Shown here: positions 13,469 through 26,666 of the stretch, piece after piece
Layout of the letters: every line of letters starts with the position of its first letter
Position numbering within the stretch: position 1 is the stretch's first letter
NCBI GenBank assembly: GCA_029891345.1
Contig: CM057009.1
Coordinates: 287,504,966 to 287,568,965 of the forward strand
Source of the DNA: Dryococelus australis
Taxonomy: Eukaryota; Arthropoda; Insecta; Phasmatodea; Phasmatidae
Direction: 5' to 3'
DNA length: 64,000 nt
Position numbers and translations under genes: made by a program
The notes under the pieces: model-generated
Databases searched by the model: none
Told to the model about the DNA's origin: nothing
Seen by the model: the letters and a program-made list of their open reading frames with translations, nothing else

Positions 13469-15609
13469 ATAAACCGCTGCCTTAACCGAAACAAGCAGGG
13501 GGAAAGGAATTTCGGATAACAAAACTTTAGGATAATAATTAAATATTGATTATTGGACTAAAATGAAATAAAAAATACACAGAGCTTATATACATACTGT
13601 AAATAAAAGTGTGGCTTTATTTGACTCATAACTGCAGAAATGAAAATTAATTTTTATTAATAGTTACTTCTTAGAGAAAAACTGTGAACTTTTTTTTTCG
13701 CACCGCTTTCTAGCCGCAACGTCCAACTATCTTTTCATCAAAAGAACATCTGACTGCTTGGCTTCATTGCATTGCTCGACAAAACGTAATGCTACCTGAA
13801 AAAAATTCACGGAGTAAATTCCAAATTTTGGCTAGTAGCAGTAGTCTAGTTAACCTCTATTTAAAAAGATAATCTCTTACTTCTAGTACATTGAATGCGT
13901 CGTCATTGGCTGTGGCATGACTATTCTCTGCTACATCATCATCATCTGTTTCACTTTTGCTGCTCTCCTCTTTTTTGTAGAACTATTTCTACAATGTCTT
14001 GTTCTGTGAAGTCAAGTTCTGATTTATCAGAATTTATCCATTTGCTAATCTCACTTTCTTCTATATTTTCATATCTTGGAATGTTTTCTAAAAGAATATG
14101 GAGATTTTCCTCTTCCTCGGCATCCTCACCAAGAACAAGGCAATCAAATTATTTGTTCCAACATTTTTCTAAAATGGATAATTCTACTTTTCCCCCCAAG
14201 ATTGAGCACACCAGTAAACCACATGTTTCATGTTTATGGTCTTCAACATTTCTGTAACACTTTTTGATTCATTTGAATATTGCTGCATTGATCATAGTAA
14301 AAATCCTAGGTAGTTTCATTTGAAACATTTGATAACTCCCCGATCTAGGGGCTGAATCAAGCTTGTGACATTGACTGGCAAAAATTTCATACATTATGAA
14401 TAAGCAAAATTTCTTGGCAAATCATTAGCAAATTTCTTGACTTCAAAAACATCAACAATGGCGACAAACTCATTGTTGAACCATTCTGTGAACAAATCAG
14501 CAGACATCCAGGCACTTTTCTGGGCTCGGTAGTAGACAGGAAGTGCGTTTTCCGAAATGTCCTTCAGAGCCCCAGGTTTCTTCGATTTCCCTATGCACAT
14601 TAGGCGCAGGTGATGAGTTCCGGCAGCATCAATGCACAGTAAAACAGTTATTCTTTGTCCTTTTTGGTTCCAGGCACATTTTTTCTTCTCTTGAAGCAAG
14701 AGATTTGTTTGGTAACATTTCAAAATTTAATCCAGTTTCATTAGCATTATAGATTTGTTCTTTTGTGTATTCGTTAAAAAAAATCATTACATTCTGTATT
14801 TACAGCTTCTGTGTCCGCCGACAATTTTTCATCAAAATCTTTCACTTGACGCACCCCGTATCTTTTTTTTCCTTCCATTTTTCAAGCCATCCAGCACTAG
14901 TGCTGAAACCTACACCCGCATCGCCCATCATTTCGGAAAGCATCTTAGCCTTCTCCTGAATCAGTGGGCCTGATAAAGCTACTCCTTTTTCACATCATTG
15001 AGTAAACCATAAAAATACAGTTTCGTTTACTTTTGAGTGTTGTGCTGACTTCATAGTTTTTTTATTCTGCATCTTTGAAGCGTGTTTTTCCAGTTTATCC
15101 TTATTTTGCACCCAGTCTGACAGTAGAAATACAGACACCGTATTCTGCCGCTACAATTTTCAAAATTTACCCATTTTTTTAGTCTTTTAAATGCCTGTAA
15201 TTTTTCCTCAATTGTTATAAGATTTCGCCTCCGTTTCATTGACATTTCATTCGGTGTATGAAACAACACACAAGCCAAAGCAAGGTACTGTAATACAATA
15301 CACAATCTTCTGTAACACTGAGAAACACAACTGTAACACAACACTTCGCATGACAAACTGGTCAACATCCGACTGAGTCACGAGACTTTTGGGTCGTTTG
15401 TCAATGCCATATACCACTGAGACTCATACCTCTCTGTCTGCGAGACGGGTGGATGATGTGTGGAACGTCAGCGACTTTGACCTAACGCTTTCCCTCAAAC
15501 TCTCTAAACAAAATTAATCATACGTATTTTTGGTTCTCAATAATCATACAACCATTTTGGTTAATTGTAACTTTGGTTAAAATGGTTTCGGTTAATGGAG
15601 GTTTTACTG
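13469..15609 (-). mobile_element. Tigger (pogo-group) DNA transposon, decayed
   Basis: The right end is the terminal repeat CAGTAAAACCTCCATTAACC (read from 15609 leftward on the minus strand) followed by TA at 15610-15611. The left end is degenerate: near 13469-13495 there is a related stretch sharing TTAACCGAAAC with the right terminal repeat. Inside lies a minus-strand jerky/Tigger transposase pseudogene. About 2.1 kb fits a Tigger element. The left boundary is tentative. Confidence 0.8.
13727..15245 (-). pseudogene. Tigger/jerky-type transposase, broken
   Basis: Domains in order on the minus strand: an N-terminal CENP-B-like helix-turn-helix (MSMKRRRNLITIEEKLQAF, from 15245), a second DNA-binding domain (GPLIQEKAKML ... 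RYGVRQVKDFDEKL, about 14790-14975), the DDE catalytic start (ITVLLCIDAAGTHHLR, about 14640), IGKSKKPGALKD, AWMSADLFTEWF, then LPVNVTSLIQPLDRGVI (about 14330-14390), an acidic stretch and a C-terminal FVEQCNEAKQSDVLLMKR ending at 13727. It has frameshifts and in-frame stops. The segment expected to hold the second catalytic Asp (LDNxPxH) between TEWF and LPVNVTSL is missing or unrecognisable, so the enzyme is dead. The family normally cuts and pastes DNA at TA sites. Confidence 0.9.
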
Positions 15610-15639
15610 TAGTTTAAATTTTTTTTTAGAAACATTGCG

Positions 15640-17110
15640 AAACAAAGCCCGAGAGTTCATGCATTACACATCAAGCTCCGCCATTCAAGAACTTAAATAG
15701 ATTTACATTTTTTGAGAAGTTCAATTTTCATATCTACATTTTCTTTGGCATCTTTGACTTTGAATCTGATTATTTTCTCATCAAGTTTTCACATAACCTC
15801 ACCAATTTTTCATTTTTCTCTTTGCTGTTTTTTTTCTGCAGCCAAGAAATGTTTTTTTTAAATTCTAGATGCTATACATACCTCTTGTGGGAAAATTTCA
15901 GACTGCATTTTTTGATGTATGGGAATATGCTCTACTCCTCCAAAATAACAAATTGCATCTGATACACACCTTTGTGCTACGAGAAATTCAAAAACATTTT
16001 CCATAAGGTTGGACTTATTACCAGAAAAACCTTATTCAACTGATTTAATTTCCATGCCACAGTACACCATATTTGTGATTATTGCCCAACAGACCAGCAA
16101 GTAATTTATTTAAATTTGTTTCTAGTTCACTAGCTAGGAATCTGCTAAATTCTTCCAGTGGTTCTTTTTGGGAAAAAAAAAAAAAAAAAAATTAATAATA
16201 ATACCGATTTTTACCTTTTTTTCAGTGACAGATTGCAAGATTCTGTTACTCTCAAATGGTGCTTGCAAGACAACATTAAATCTACTCTGGTTTATGGAAA
16301 ATAATTTGTGGGTTAAGTGAAATTAATCCTTGTACCAATTAGTACTTCAGTAGGCTCATCTCTGACAATTTTTTGACAGTTTATTATAACTTTCTGACAT
16401 TCAAATCTGAATGTGAGAACACCTTTCTCAATTGCCTTTAGTTTTTTAGATGTTTCTCAGTACCTAATCCCCGTTTAATATGTTTTAACTCGAATAGATT
16501 TTCACTGCAAATCAGGATTAAGGACAAGAAGTTTAGTAGCAGTCACCAGCTTCTAATGCTGCAGATTTAACATGACTTCTTACAACATGACTGAGATCAG
16601 TGTACATGTAAGGAATAAGAGGTATTTCAGACAAATTTCCATTGGTACTGTTCACATTCAGTAGCGAGAGTCTTAAAAAAAAAAAAAAGAGTATATTTTC
16701 AAGAGATTTGAAGTCGGTGGTATTGCACGAGGAAATTCAGAGGAACGTAAAAATTTGTTTATGTTGTCAACTACAATTAAAGCTCGTTCATAGCAACAGA
16801 TATGTTCAACCCATCTGACAGAATAGTATATCAGGGGAACAGATCACTGCCAGTAACGTTAGTGAAACTAGCCCAGAAAGCTGGAGAATCCTCAAACAAA
16901 AAGTAAATGTCTCATACAAAAGAAGCAGAGTTCCCAACCCGCACTGTTTAACCCTGTTTTAACTGCTCCATTGACAACATGCAGTCCACGGACACCAATA
17001 TTTAAAAGTTTTTTACCACCACCTAGTTTTTTTTAAATAAACTTAAATTTACACTTGACCCATCATGGACACTTGCAGCAAATTTTTTCTATGTACAGTA
17101 CTCAAGCCTT
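15640..17110 (-). pseudogene. Uncharacterised invertebrate transposase-like (hAT-like) protein, broken
   Basis: Several frames of the minus strand give pieces in the correct order: VHDGSSVN (about 17060), IGVRGLHVVNGAVKTG (about 17000), FEDSPAFWASFTNVTGSDLF, then after a frameshift VRWVEHICCYERALIVVDNI (about 16740-16900), LSLLKY-type and LVQGLISLNPQ pieces (about 16310-16400), and KIGEVM ... KVKDAKEN near 15700-15790. I recall similar strings in unnamed mollusc, cnidarian and arthropod proteins that behave like domesticated or mobile RNase-H-fold transposases; that comparison is from memory. Many stops and frameshifts show it is inactive. It starts within 40 bp of the Tigger right end. Confidence 0.6.
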
Positions 17111-18054
17111 CATTGAACTACTATGAAAGATCATGGGCTTTCGGAGAACCTAAGAAACTACTATTAACATCAAAATATCTAACTTAGGCTATATGTTGAG
17201 TATATATTTGATGCAGTTTCTTTGTACAATGTGCATTCAATTTTGCAATAAGTATCTGTTCTTAATTTTGTGTATATGTTTATTTTATTTTTTTATTTAA
17301 CAAAATGTAACAAATAGTATTGCTTGTGTATAATCTTCTTAATAAAAAATTTGACAAAATATACATAATTGTGGCATTGGAACTTTAATGTGTATTCTCA
17401 CATTAGTTTTGAACACCTGATAAAAAGTAAAAAAAAGTTGCTCTTTAAGTTTAAATTAGTAGTTTTCCTATATTTTAACATAAGGGGAAAACCACCACAT
17501 TTTGTTTAATCATGGAAACGCATGTTATTACTAAAAATTTAGTTTGAGTATATTTTTTGTTACCTAGATTGGAACAGGAACCGGGAATCAAATTCGAGAA
17601 CCTATGAACAATAACCAGAATCAAAACATTTTTATATTTGACCTATCACTAACCTACCCCAACAAACTGTCGCTGATGTGAAAGTAGTGCCCATGGTGGT
17701 GCATTGGCCAGACTGTGGAGTCAACATGAATATTTGTATCTGGAAAACATGGCAGACAATACCATTGGCCAATGGGGGTTTCTTTTTCGGGGCACATCTG
17801 TTTCACCACCATGTAATTTCAACATTGCTCCATATCCACCCTGTGTAACCATTATCGACGAGAATTAATTTATAAAAAATGGTGGCAGGCAGCTTAAAAT
17901 TACAAAACTGAAATTCTGTTCATCATGTACAGTAGATTAAAAATGCACGGGAAACAACAAACAAAGTGATAATGTTACATTGTTATTTGCACAAATGTGC
18001 TGCCAACCCCTCACTTTTCATGGATAGGGGTTGATAGTACGATGTATAATAAAT
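17111..18054. other. Intron sequence between two transposase relics
   Basis: AT-rich and without a recognised gene. It may contain the non-coding ends of the flanking pseudogenes, but no inverted termini were found. Confidence 0.5.
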
Positions 18055-19919
18055 TCAACCTACATGTTTACTGCAAAGTTCTTTTGCTTCTAACATAATT
18101 ATTTTCTTCACTTCATCTGCTTTTTCTTTTGTTTCAAAACATGTAGTCTTTAACCTAGGGTCAAGTACAGTAGCAGATACCCATATTCTGTTTTCTTCAA
18201 TGCCATGAAATCTTTTTTTGTGCGATACTAGCATGTCATTGATTAGCCCTTGGTAAACCAGAACCAGGGGGTGTTGGTTTTTCCAGTTCATGTTGAATTA
18301 GATGAACTAAATGAATTACCAGTGAAAATATTACAGTGAATACTAGTAGGCCTAAATCATTAACAATATTGAAAGAAAAAGGTGCAGTGCCTGCAGCTAC
18401 ACAATAACTAAACTTAGTGCAGTGCCTGTAGCTACATAATATCTTAACTTATAATATTAAGTTACCAATCAGTGCTGGTGTTGTACTTACAGCTTGTCAG
18501 TGATTATCCATAACCAAGTGACTTAGGTTTGTTGGGTTTTGTTAGCTATAACGATTACATATATTCATAAAAACAAAATATCAGTTTCTACTTTAAAATT
18601 TTCTTTATTGTGTTGATCCTGACACTGCACAATTAGCAAACAAATGTGGTTCGATTATACTTGAGAAGTTGAATATTAATCAGTCAGTAAATACATACCT
18701 CTGAAGCTGACACATCTAAAGAACTAACTTGAAATGCAACAAAAACAGCCAAAAGAGGAATGACATGATCAATCATGTTCCACTGTGAATTTGTCAGAGT
18801 ATCTGGTAGTGATATCTCTCCTGCTGAGAGAATAACAGCTACATATTGTTCTTGAAGCAGTTTCACTATGCACAGCAAGCTGTTCCATCGAGTAGGTTAA
18901 TCTTAGATGAGTATGTTTCAAGACACCAGTAAGGTCTTGATTTTTTTAATTTTTTTCAAAATTTTTGTTGATGCAGAAGAGTGCTTGAAATGAGAAACAA
19001 TCTTACAACTGTATGCAAACAAATTATTCATTACTTTGATGTTGAACAGTCTATCTTTTAGAACTAACTAAGGTGTATGTGCTAAACAGGGCACATGACT
19101 GAAAACAGACTTCTCCAAAGCAGCTGTGACATTCCTCACATCTCCAACAACTGCAACCACCTTATCTGTTAGGTTCCAGTCTGATATTAACTCTGTAATA
19201 AACTTCCATATGTTGTCAGCTGAATGACTCACTTCGTCAAACAGTATCACCCCGAGGCACCTGTGTCTATAGTTTAACTGGTTATTTACAAAGTGCACAA
19301 TCAAGCTAAGGATATCATCACCCGCAACAGATGTCCACATATCTGTTGAGATGAATTCTACCTCTCGTAATTCACATTTAACCTGTTTTAGCAGGTCTTC
19401 ATACAATTTCGGGATCACCTCATTAGCTAGTGTTTTACAGGATGGTAATGTGCAGCAAGGATCCAAATGTGATATGAATAATTTGAAACAATCATTTTCT
19501 ACACTACTAAATGGTTGGCCATCTATACATACTATTCTTGCCAGAAACTTGGTTATTTTCTTTTATCACCTGGTTGAAATTTATTTTTAAACTCTAAAAC
19601 CTTGAAGTGTTGCTTGTCCAAATTGCGGTTTTACTATTTGCGATCAATTTATATGTTGCATCTGGGTTGTTGACAGACCTGGACATGCATTACCCACACT
19701 TGCAATCACGTTTTCTCAACTGCAATCTGGCTTGGACTCCCGGTTACTTGATTTTATTTCAGGCTGTATCCACATTTTCAAAAGTGTGTTTATTTCCTTC
19801 ACTTGCTGTTTTTCGTGAGGTTGAACATTTTCGGGATGTTTTGTGTTCACATGTTTCCACATGCTAGATACAGACTTTGAAACACCACAGGATATTGTGG
19901 CATTACAGTAATTACACAC
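18055..19919 (-). pseudogene. hAT transposase (ZBED-like), broken
   Basis: The minus strand carries, from right to left, a BED zinc finger (CNYC ... WKHVNTKHP, about 19810-19915), a catalytic-domain start (EFISTDMWTS, about 19320-19360; the D is the expected first catalytic Asp), GVILFDEVSHSADNI and VVGDVRNVTAA (second Asp region), the family signature PTRWNSLLCIVKLLQEQ (about 18840-18895), SQWNMIDHVIPLLAVF, and VSATVLDPRLKTTCF (about 18130-18185). The order and motifs match ZBED1/hobo-Ac-Tam3 transposases. In-frame stops and shifts break it in at least four places. The C-terminal dimerisation region is not visible. It would have excised and inserted DNA with 8-bp duplications. Confidence 0.88.
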
Positions 19920-22900
19920 CGTAAAAGTGGGAGCTAACTCTTGTAAATGAAAATGGTCCTAAACATTGGACATTGTGATGAAGCCTAATACAGTAAAAAC
20001 ACAAATTTGTCACACTGGATCTGGAACACCAACTCACAACTATGAAAGAAAGCTAAATGGGTGATAAAATATAGACAAAAATAGCAAGCAAGGTAACTGA
20101 GAAAGCTAAACAAATACGCTAAACAATAAAGCACCTTCTCACTCATGCAGCTGAATGTTTTAAATATCTTTACCTCTTAATAAGCTGCAGCGGCAGAGGG
20201 GAACCAAACAAGAACAATAATGCATGTAAATAAAAGGGGAAAAAAACCCACCTATAGCTATAAAATAGCTAAATTGACAACACTGGCCTGTGCTTCGTCC
20301 ATGCCAAGGCTGTTATCTCTACTGTACATGTGCACTGAGGCTTGGATGACAAGGTAACCGTAATTTTTTTTACATAAAAGCTTCGCTCAGAGCAAAAAAA
20401 AAAAAAAAATTGCCAAATAACCAGCAAAGTGTTACGCGTAGCTGTTAGGCCTCCATGAGTAATCACTCATTGCAACTTACGTAGTATACCATGTTTGAGA
20501 TTGTGCAAACTATGTAACATCCCTTTAATTCACGTGTAAAGCTTTAAGGAATTACCCAGGGTGGTTTGATATTACATAGCATACTCCTTTGTAGCTATAA
20601 AATTACAAGCCTTAACAGAGCTTTAATGTGACACGCATTTAGTGACAAACTGTATCAAGTGGAAAGATAATATTTGAGATTTTAAGTGTGTATCATATAC
20701 ATTAATTTTTGCTTGTGCAAATTAGTCGAGAACTTTTGTGTGTGTATCAATCTGATTTGGGACACAGTTATTAGCGAGGCATGTTCGCCCGAGATCCCGT
20801 AATTTGTAATAGTTTTAACATTCATTTCATTGTCATTTTGTGTAATTATATTTGCCTCTAATATTGTGGAAATGGGAGGCTATGATTGACCTGCTCGGTG
20901 TCCTTTCATTTTGAGACATTTAACATTTTTAAAAATATTTTATTATTGTTCTATATTCAACCTATAGTGTGTGAAATTCTAAGAGAGCCTTTTATGGCAT
21001 TTGGTACCCACCTAAACGTATCAAAGTAATATACAATTTGAATGTGAGAAAAAGTATATTTTAGTCATTTGTAATTAGCCTGTTGGTGGTTATGTATTTT
21101 TTAGTTGCCTTAAAGGCAAATTATTAAGAATTCTCTATTAGAGAAAGAGTTACATAAAGTAAATATTTTTACTATATATATATTCTTACTATATTATATA
21201 TATAGACACACACACAGACATATATATTCCTTTTGGACACTGTTCACCATTTCGTATTCATATGTAAAGAATTCTTTACATAAAGAAAACAATGAATGAT
21301 TTAAAATACATTTTTCAATTTAAACACCTCTCTTTGTAAGTCTTGTAGCAACAAATACGCCACAGCATAATTGTATTTTATTGTACTGTATTATCCTGAG
21401 TGTTGCGAGATTACTGAAAGACCAAAACTAAACTTCCATACTTTACAAAACAAAGCAGGTAAAACATAAGCAAAGTAGGTTTCCTCCTAATGTTTTGTAC
21501 ATCATTTAAAATTAAACAACCTAGCTTATCATTTTGTGTGCACCCCCCCCCCCCCCCCCATGCAGGCACCAATGTAACTACAGTAGCCTGCTTATTGTAT
21601 TTTCAGCTTAAGTGGATCATATTGATGCTCTCTAATAATATAATTTTAATGTTAACATGGAGTAATACATTAATGTGCAGTTCTGTGTCAAACTTTGAAA
21701 ACAATCTACAGAAGCATAACATTTGTTAAAGTCTATGATTATGAATGTTTTATCACTTAAGTTTTTTTGGATGTTTTTTTAAAGAGCAATGGAAGGAAAA
21801 AGATCAGTGAAACTCTACACCCCAATAATCCCAACACCTCAGAAACAGACACCAAAATTGCAAATGCCTGTAAAATTATTTGATAAAATCATTCTAAGCA
21901 TCGAGCAGTTGCATGGTCGAGAAGGAAACATAACATTTAACAAAATATTATTATGAAAAAAGTGTGTATGAAACTGGTGCACTCTTTCCTCACTAGCGAG
22001 CATACTGATCAACAGAAAATCTGAATACTGAAATGACCCTAAATTTGTAGATAATGTGAACAGTAATGGTTTCTTCAATTCAATCCAAAAAGTAAACACC
22101 CAATTTAAAACATATTAAAATGCAAACAATTTTTTTTTAAACATCTAAGGGAAGGTTTACTTAATTTGAATGCCTAATGGTCAGACAATTACTAGATAAG
22201 TTTATTACAAGGTTTTAACAACACTTTTTGACCTGGTAAGAAGATTATAACCTGAAAAGTGGCATTGAGGCTCATTTTTAAAAAGGTATAAGATTAACAC
22301 TTTTGAATATTCACCATACTCACCTGACCTACACACAACTTTTTTTTAAATGTTATAAACTGAGTTCCAAGTTTACACATGCAGTGAATGCAGAAGCAAT
22401 GGCACTCGTAAACAAACTGCTGGCTAACCTGTGGCATTGTTTCCCACTTGGAGTGGTATAGGGATGGTGGAGGGGAGTACAATGAGGATTACAACTAAGT
22501 AATTTCATGAAACTGAATTATTCTAGTCATTCTAAATATTTTATGACCACAGCTCGCACCATGACAGAAGTTTATAACATATAATTAACTTTTCTATCAA
22601 TATTTCAATAACAACACAATATTCACAAATTAAATTTAAGAAACCATGCATGAATCACAGATTTAACAGATTTGATATAGAGGTTAAAATTTGGTTTACA
22701 TCTGTTCTTCGTTGCATGAAACACAATATTACACAAACTATAAATTAAATGACACATTCACTATTGTCTGTGTCGTACACAAAGACAAGATTTTTACAGT
22801 TTAGCAAAAGTAGCACCAATGTTTACAGTTTGTTTATACATCCACCCGCCATCAGCTGGCAGCCGAGAGTTGGCTGTATATTTTGTATATGCACTGTCAG

Positions 22901-23239
22901 CTCATCCACTTATTGTAATGCCCGACACGTGCCACTTTCCTGTTTAATTACTAAACGACTACGACTCATCAGCCTCACGTATTTCTATGTAACCAAGGAA
23001 GGGTCAAACACAGCAATATCTTTCATGAGTGTCCTTAGATCACCAGTACCCCAGAGGGTGATTCTAAACATGTGAATATAAGGTTGCGAAAGCCACAGTC
23101 AAGAAGGCCCCCCACCCCACGGCTGAGAGCAAACAAGTCATCAACCACCTCAAGGTAAAATCGAACACACCCAAATATGCATGAAGCCGAGCGCTGGGCA
23201 ACTCTTCCCACCCCAGCCTCGCACAAGAAGGATGCCATA
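19920..23239. other. Intron sequence, nothing recognised
   Basis: Mostly AT-rich. A 17-base C run is at 21543-21559, a (TA)n tract near 21172-21206, and an A run near 20395-20410. Open frames here lack family or splice support. The region 22830-23240 becomes GC-richer, leading into the LTR-like block. Confidence 0.5.
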
Positions 23240-23880
23240 AGGCGGCGTCACACCTCCCAACGTGGCCCGTCATTGCACCTGTCCAGCGGATTATTTAAGA
23301 CAGTGCGCACCCGGGCTTGGGAGTGATTCCTTTCTCCAGTAGCTCACCTCAACACTTTGTGTGCTGGGAATCTCTACTGTCTACCAGTATTCAGCAGCCA
23401 CCAGAGGCTGCCACCAATGACACTACCAGAGGCTCCTGCAGCCTCTACCACCCGCTACCAGAAGCTCCATTGTTGTCTACCACAATCTGCATCTACCAGA
23501 CCTTCCTCAACAGCAAGTGCAGGCTGCTGTACCTCCTGGTTCAGCAGCCACCTCTACTTGCTGGTAGGGGCAACTAGACCCATTGCTCATAGTGGTGGTC
23601 CCATTTTTGTAAGGCCTCTTATAGACATCCCTCACATAGAGTAGCTGCAACCAGAGATATTTTCATTGCAGTCAAAGTCATTTGCCATCTTGGTTAGTCT
23701 AGGAGCAGGTCACCTACACCTGTTTACCGTAGGTTACTTCCATATTTATACTTTGCTTGGTTAGGAAATAAAATGCATCACTGTGTTTATTATCTCTAAT
23801 AAATACAGATTGTTCGTTTCACTGCGGGTATTTATTCTAGAGGTATTTCCCTTTGACCACATGAAATTATATCAACCATA
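23240..23880 (+). other. Possible solo LTR
   Basis: The block is GC-richer than its surroundings and has a TATA-like ATTATTTAAGAC at about 23290, a polypurine/CCA-rich leader with repeated CTACCAGAGGCTCC-like phrases, and AATAAA signals at about 23766 and 23799. This layout resembles an LTR, but no second copy, clear TG...CA ends or flanking duplication was found. A gene promoter is an alternative. Confidence 0.2.
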
Positions 23881-24960
23881 TGTCAATCGAGACTGGGTAT
23901 TGCTATACCAGCATGAACCATAGGGTAGGGCTGTGAAGTCCCGTCAGGAATCCATATGTCTGACATACATCATTCGACAGCCATCCATTATATTCACGGT
24001 AGTTGATAGAACCCCAATCATTAGCAACTCAACCAGACGGGGCGAGACAGTCACCTAAAGTTGTATTCCACCGGAGCACTTATGGTACTGGAAGGAGTAT
24101 TTGCTTGGGATTGAAGGCCTAACCCCTGGTGCGACCTCACCCAATAGTGGTAGGAAGCAGCTGATACGGCTCAACACACTAGGTTTGCACGCCAGTGGCG
24201 GAAAACTGGTTAGAGCACAGATCTCATGCCGGCAACCACTATTGGATGCACACTTAGATAGGGATCTGTCTCGAGTTCATGACGATCGGAAAGTATATTT
24301 AAGTTTCAACCAAACCTCTATGACTTTTGGAAAAAGGCACAGCTCACAGAGGGAGGAGCAGAAAAGCGGCCCATACCGCCGCCAAGCGAGTGTGCATATT
24401 AGACCCTCCTGAACTTAGCAGACAAGCATAACGGGACAGAGCTCAGACCGCCCATCATCTGGAGATATCTTCGTCTTCAGTATTCACGTTTATATATTTT
24501 CTGCACAGACTCGCATTGCCAGAGATTACAACCCTGTGGTACGTGCTCTGCTCACGGGCACTGAAATAAGGTACGGGGCAGGCAACCCCTGGTTCTGGAG
24601 TAGAGGGACGGGCTGTGGAGTGGAACAGACGGTACTGTGTTGGTCAGCACGGTACCAGTACACAGCACTCTCATAAAAGAGTCATCACTTCCGGCCAGCA
24701 TGCATTGGCTCCACCTTCAGTGTCCAAACAAACCCCTGGTAAGATAAGACCACTAAACGAACAAGCATTTCAACCAAACCTGTTGTTGTTCCAACAGTGA
24801 ATAACTTCGTACCCAGTCGCCAACCGACACACCCCGCATGAGTATCTAGCCAGAAGCCAGCTCAAACTTCTAGCTAGTGCTAAACAGGCGTGCCCAACCT
24901 AAAGCATCTAAAACCACATTCACTGTAGCTATAGTACTATAGAGGGACACACGTCATGCC
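23881..24960. other. GC-richer unassigned tract
   Basis: About 1 kb of noticeably higher GC than the flanks. Several short frames are open on the plus strand (for example from about 24101), yet none has a recognisable motif. It could be the inside of the element suggested at 23240-23880. Nothing ribosomal or tRNA-like was recognised. Confidence 0.35.

Positions 24961-26666
<1,706 letters not shown>

Noticed and set aside
13895..14267. Plus-strand Ser-rich frames of 120 and 63 codons
   Set aside because: They are antisense to the C-terminal part of the Tigger transposase pseudogene.
23317..23644. Plus-strand Pro/Ser-rich frames
   Set aside because: They come from repeated CTACCAGAGG-like phrases in an LTR-like block and have no family motif.
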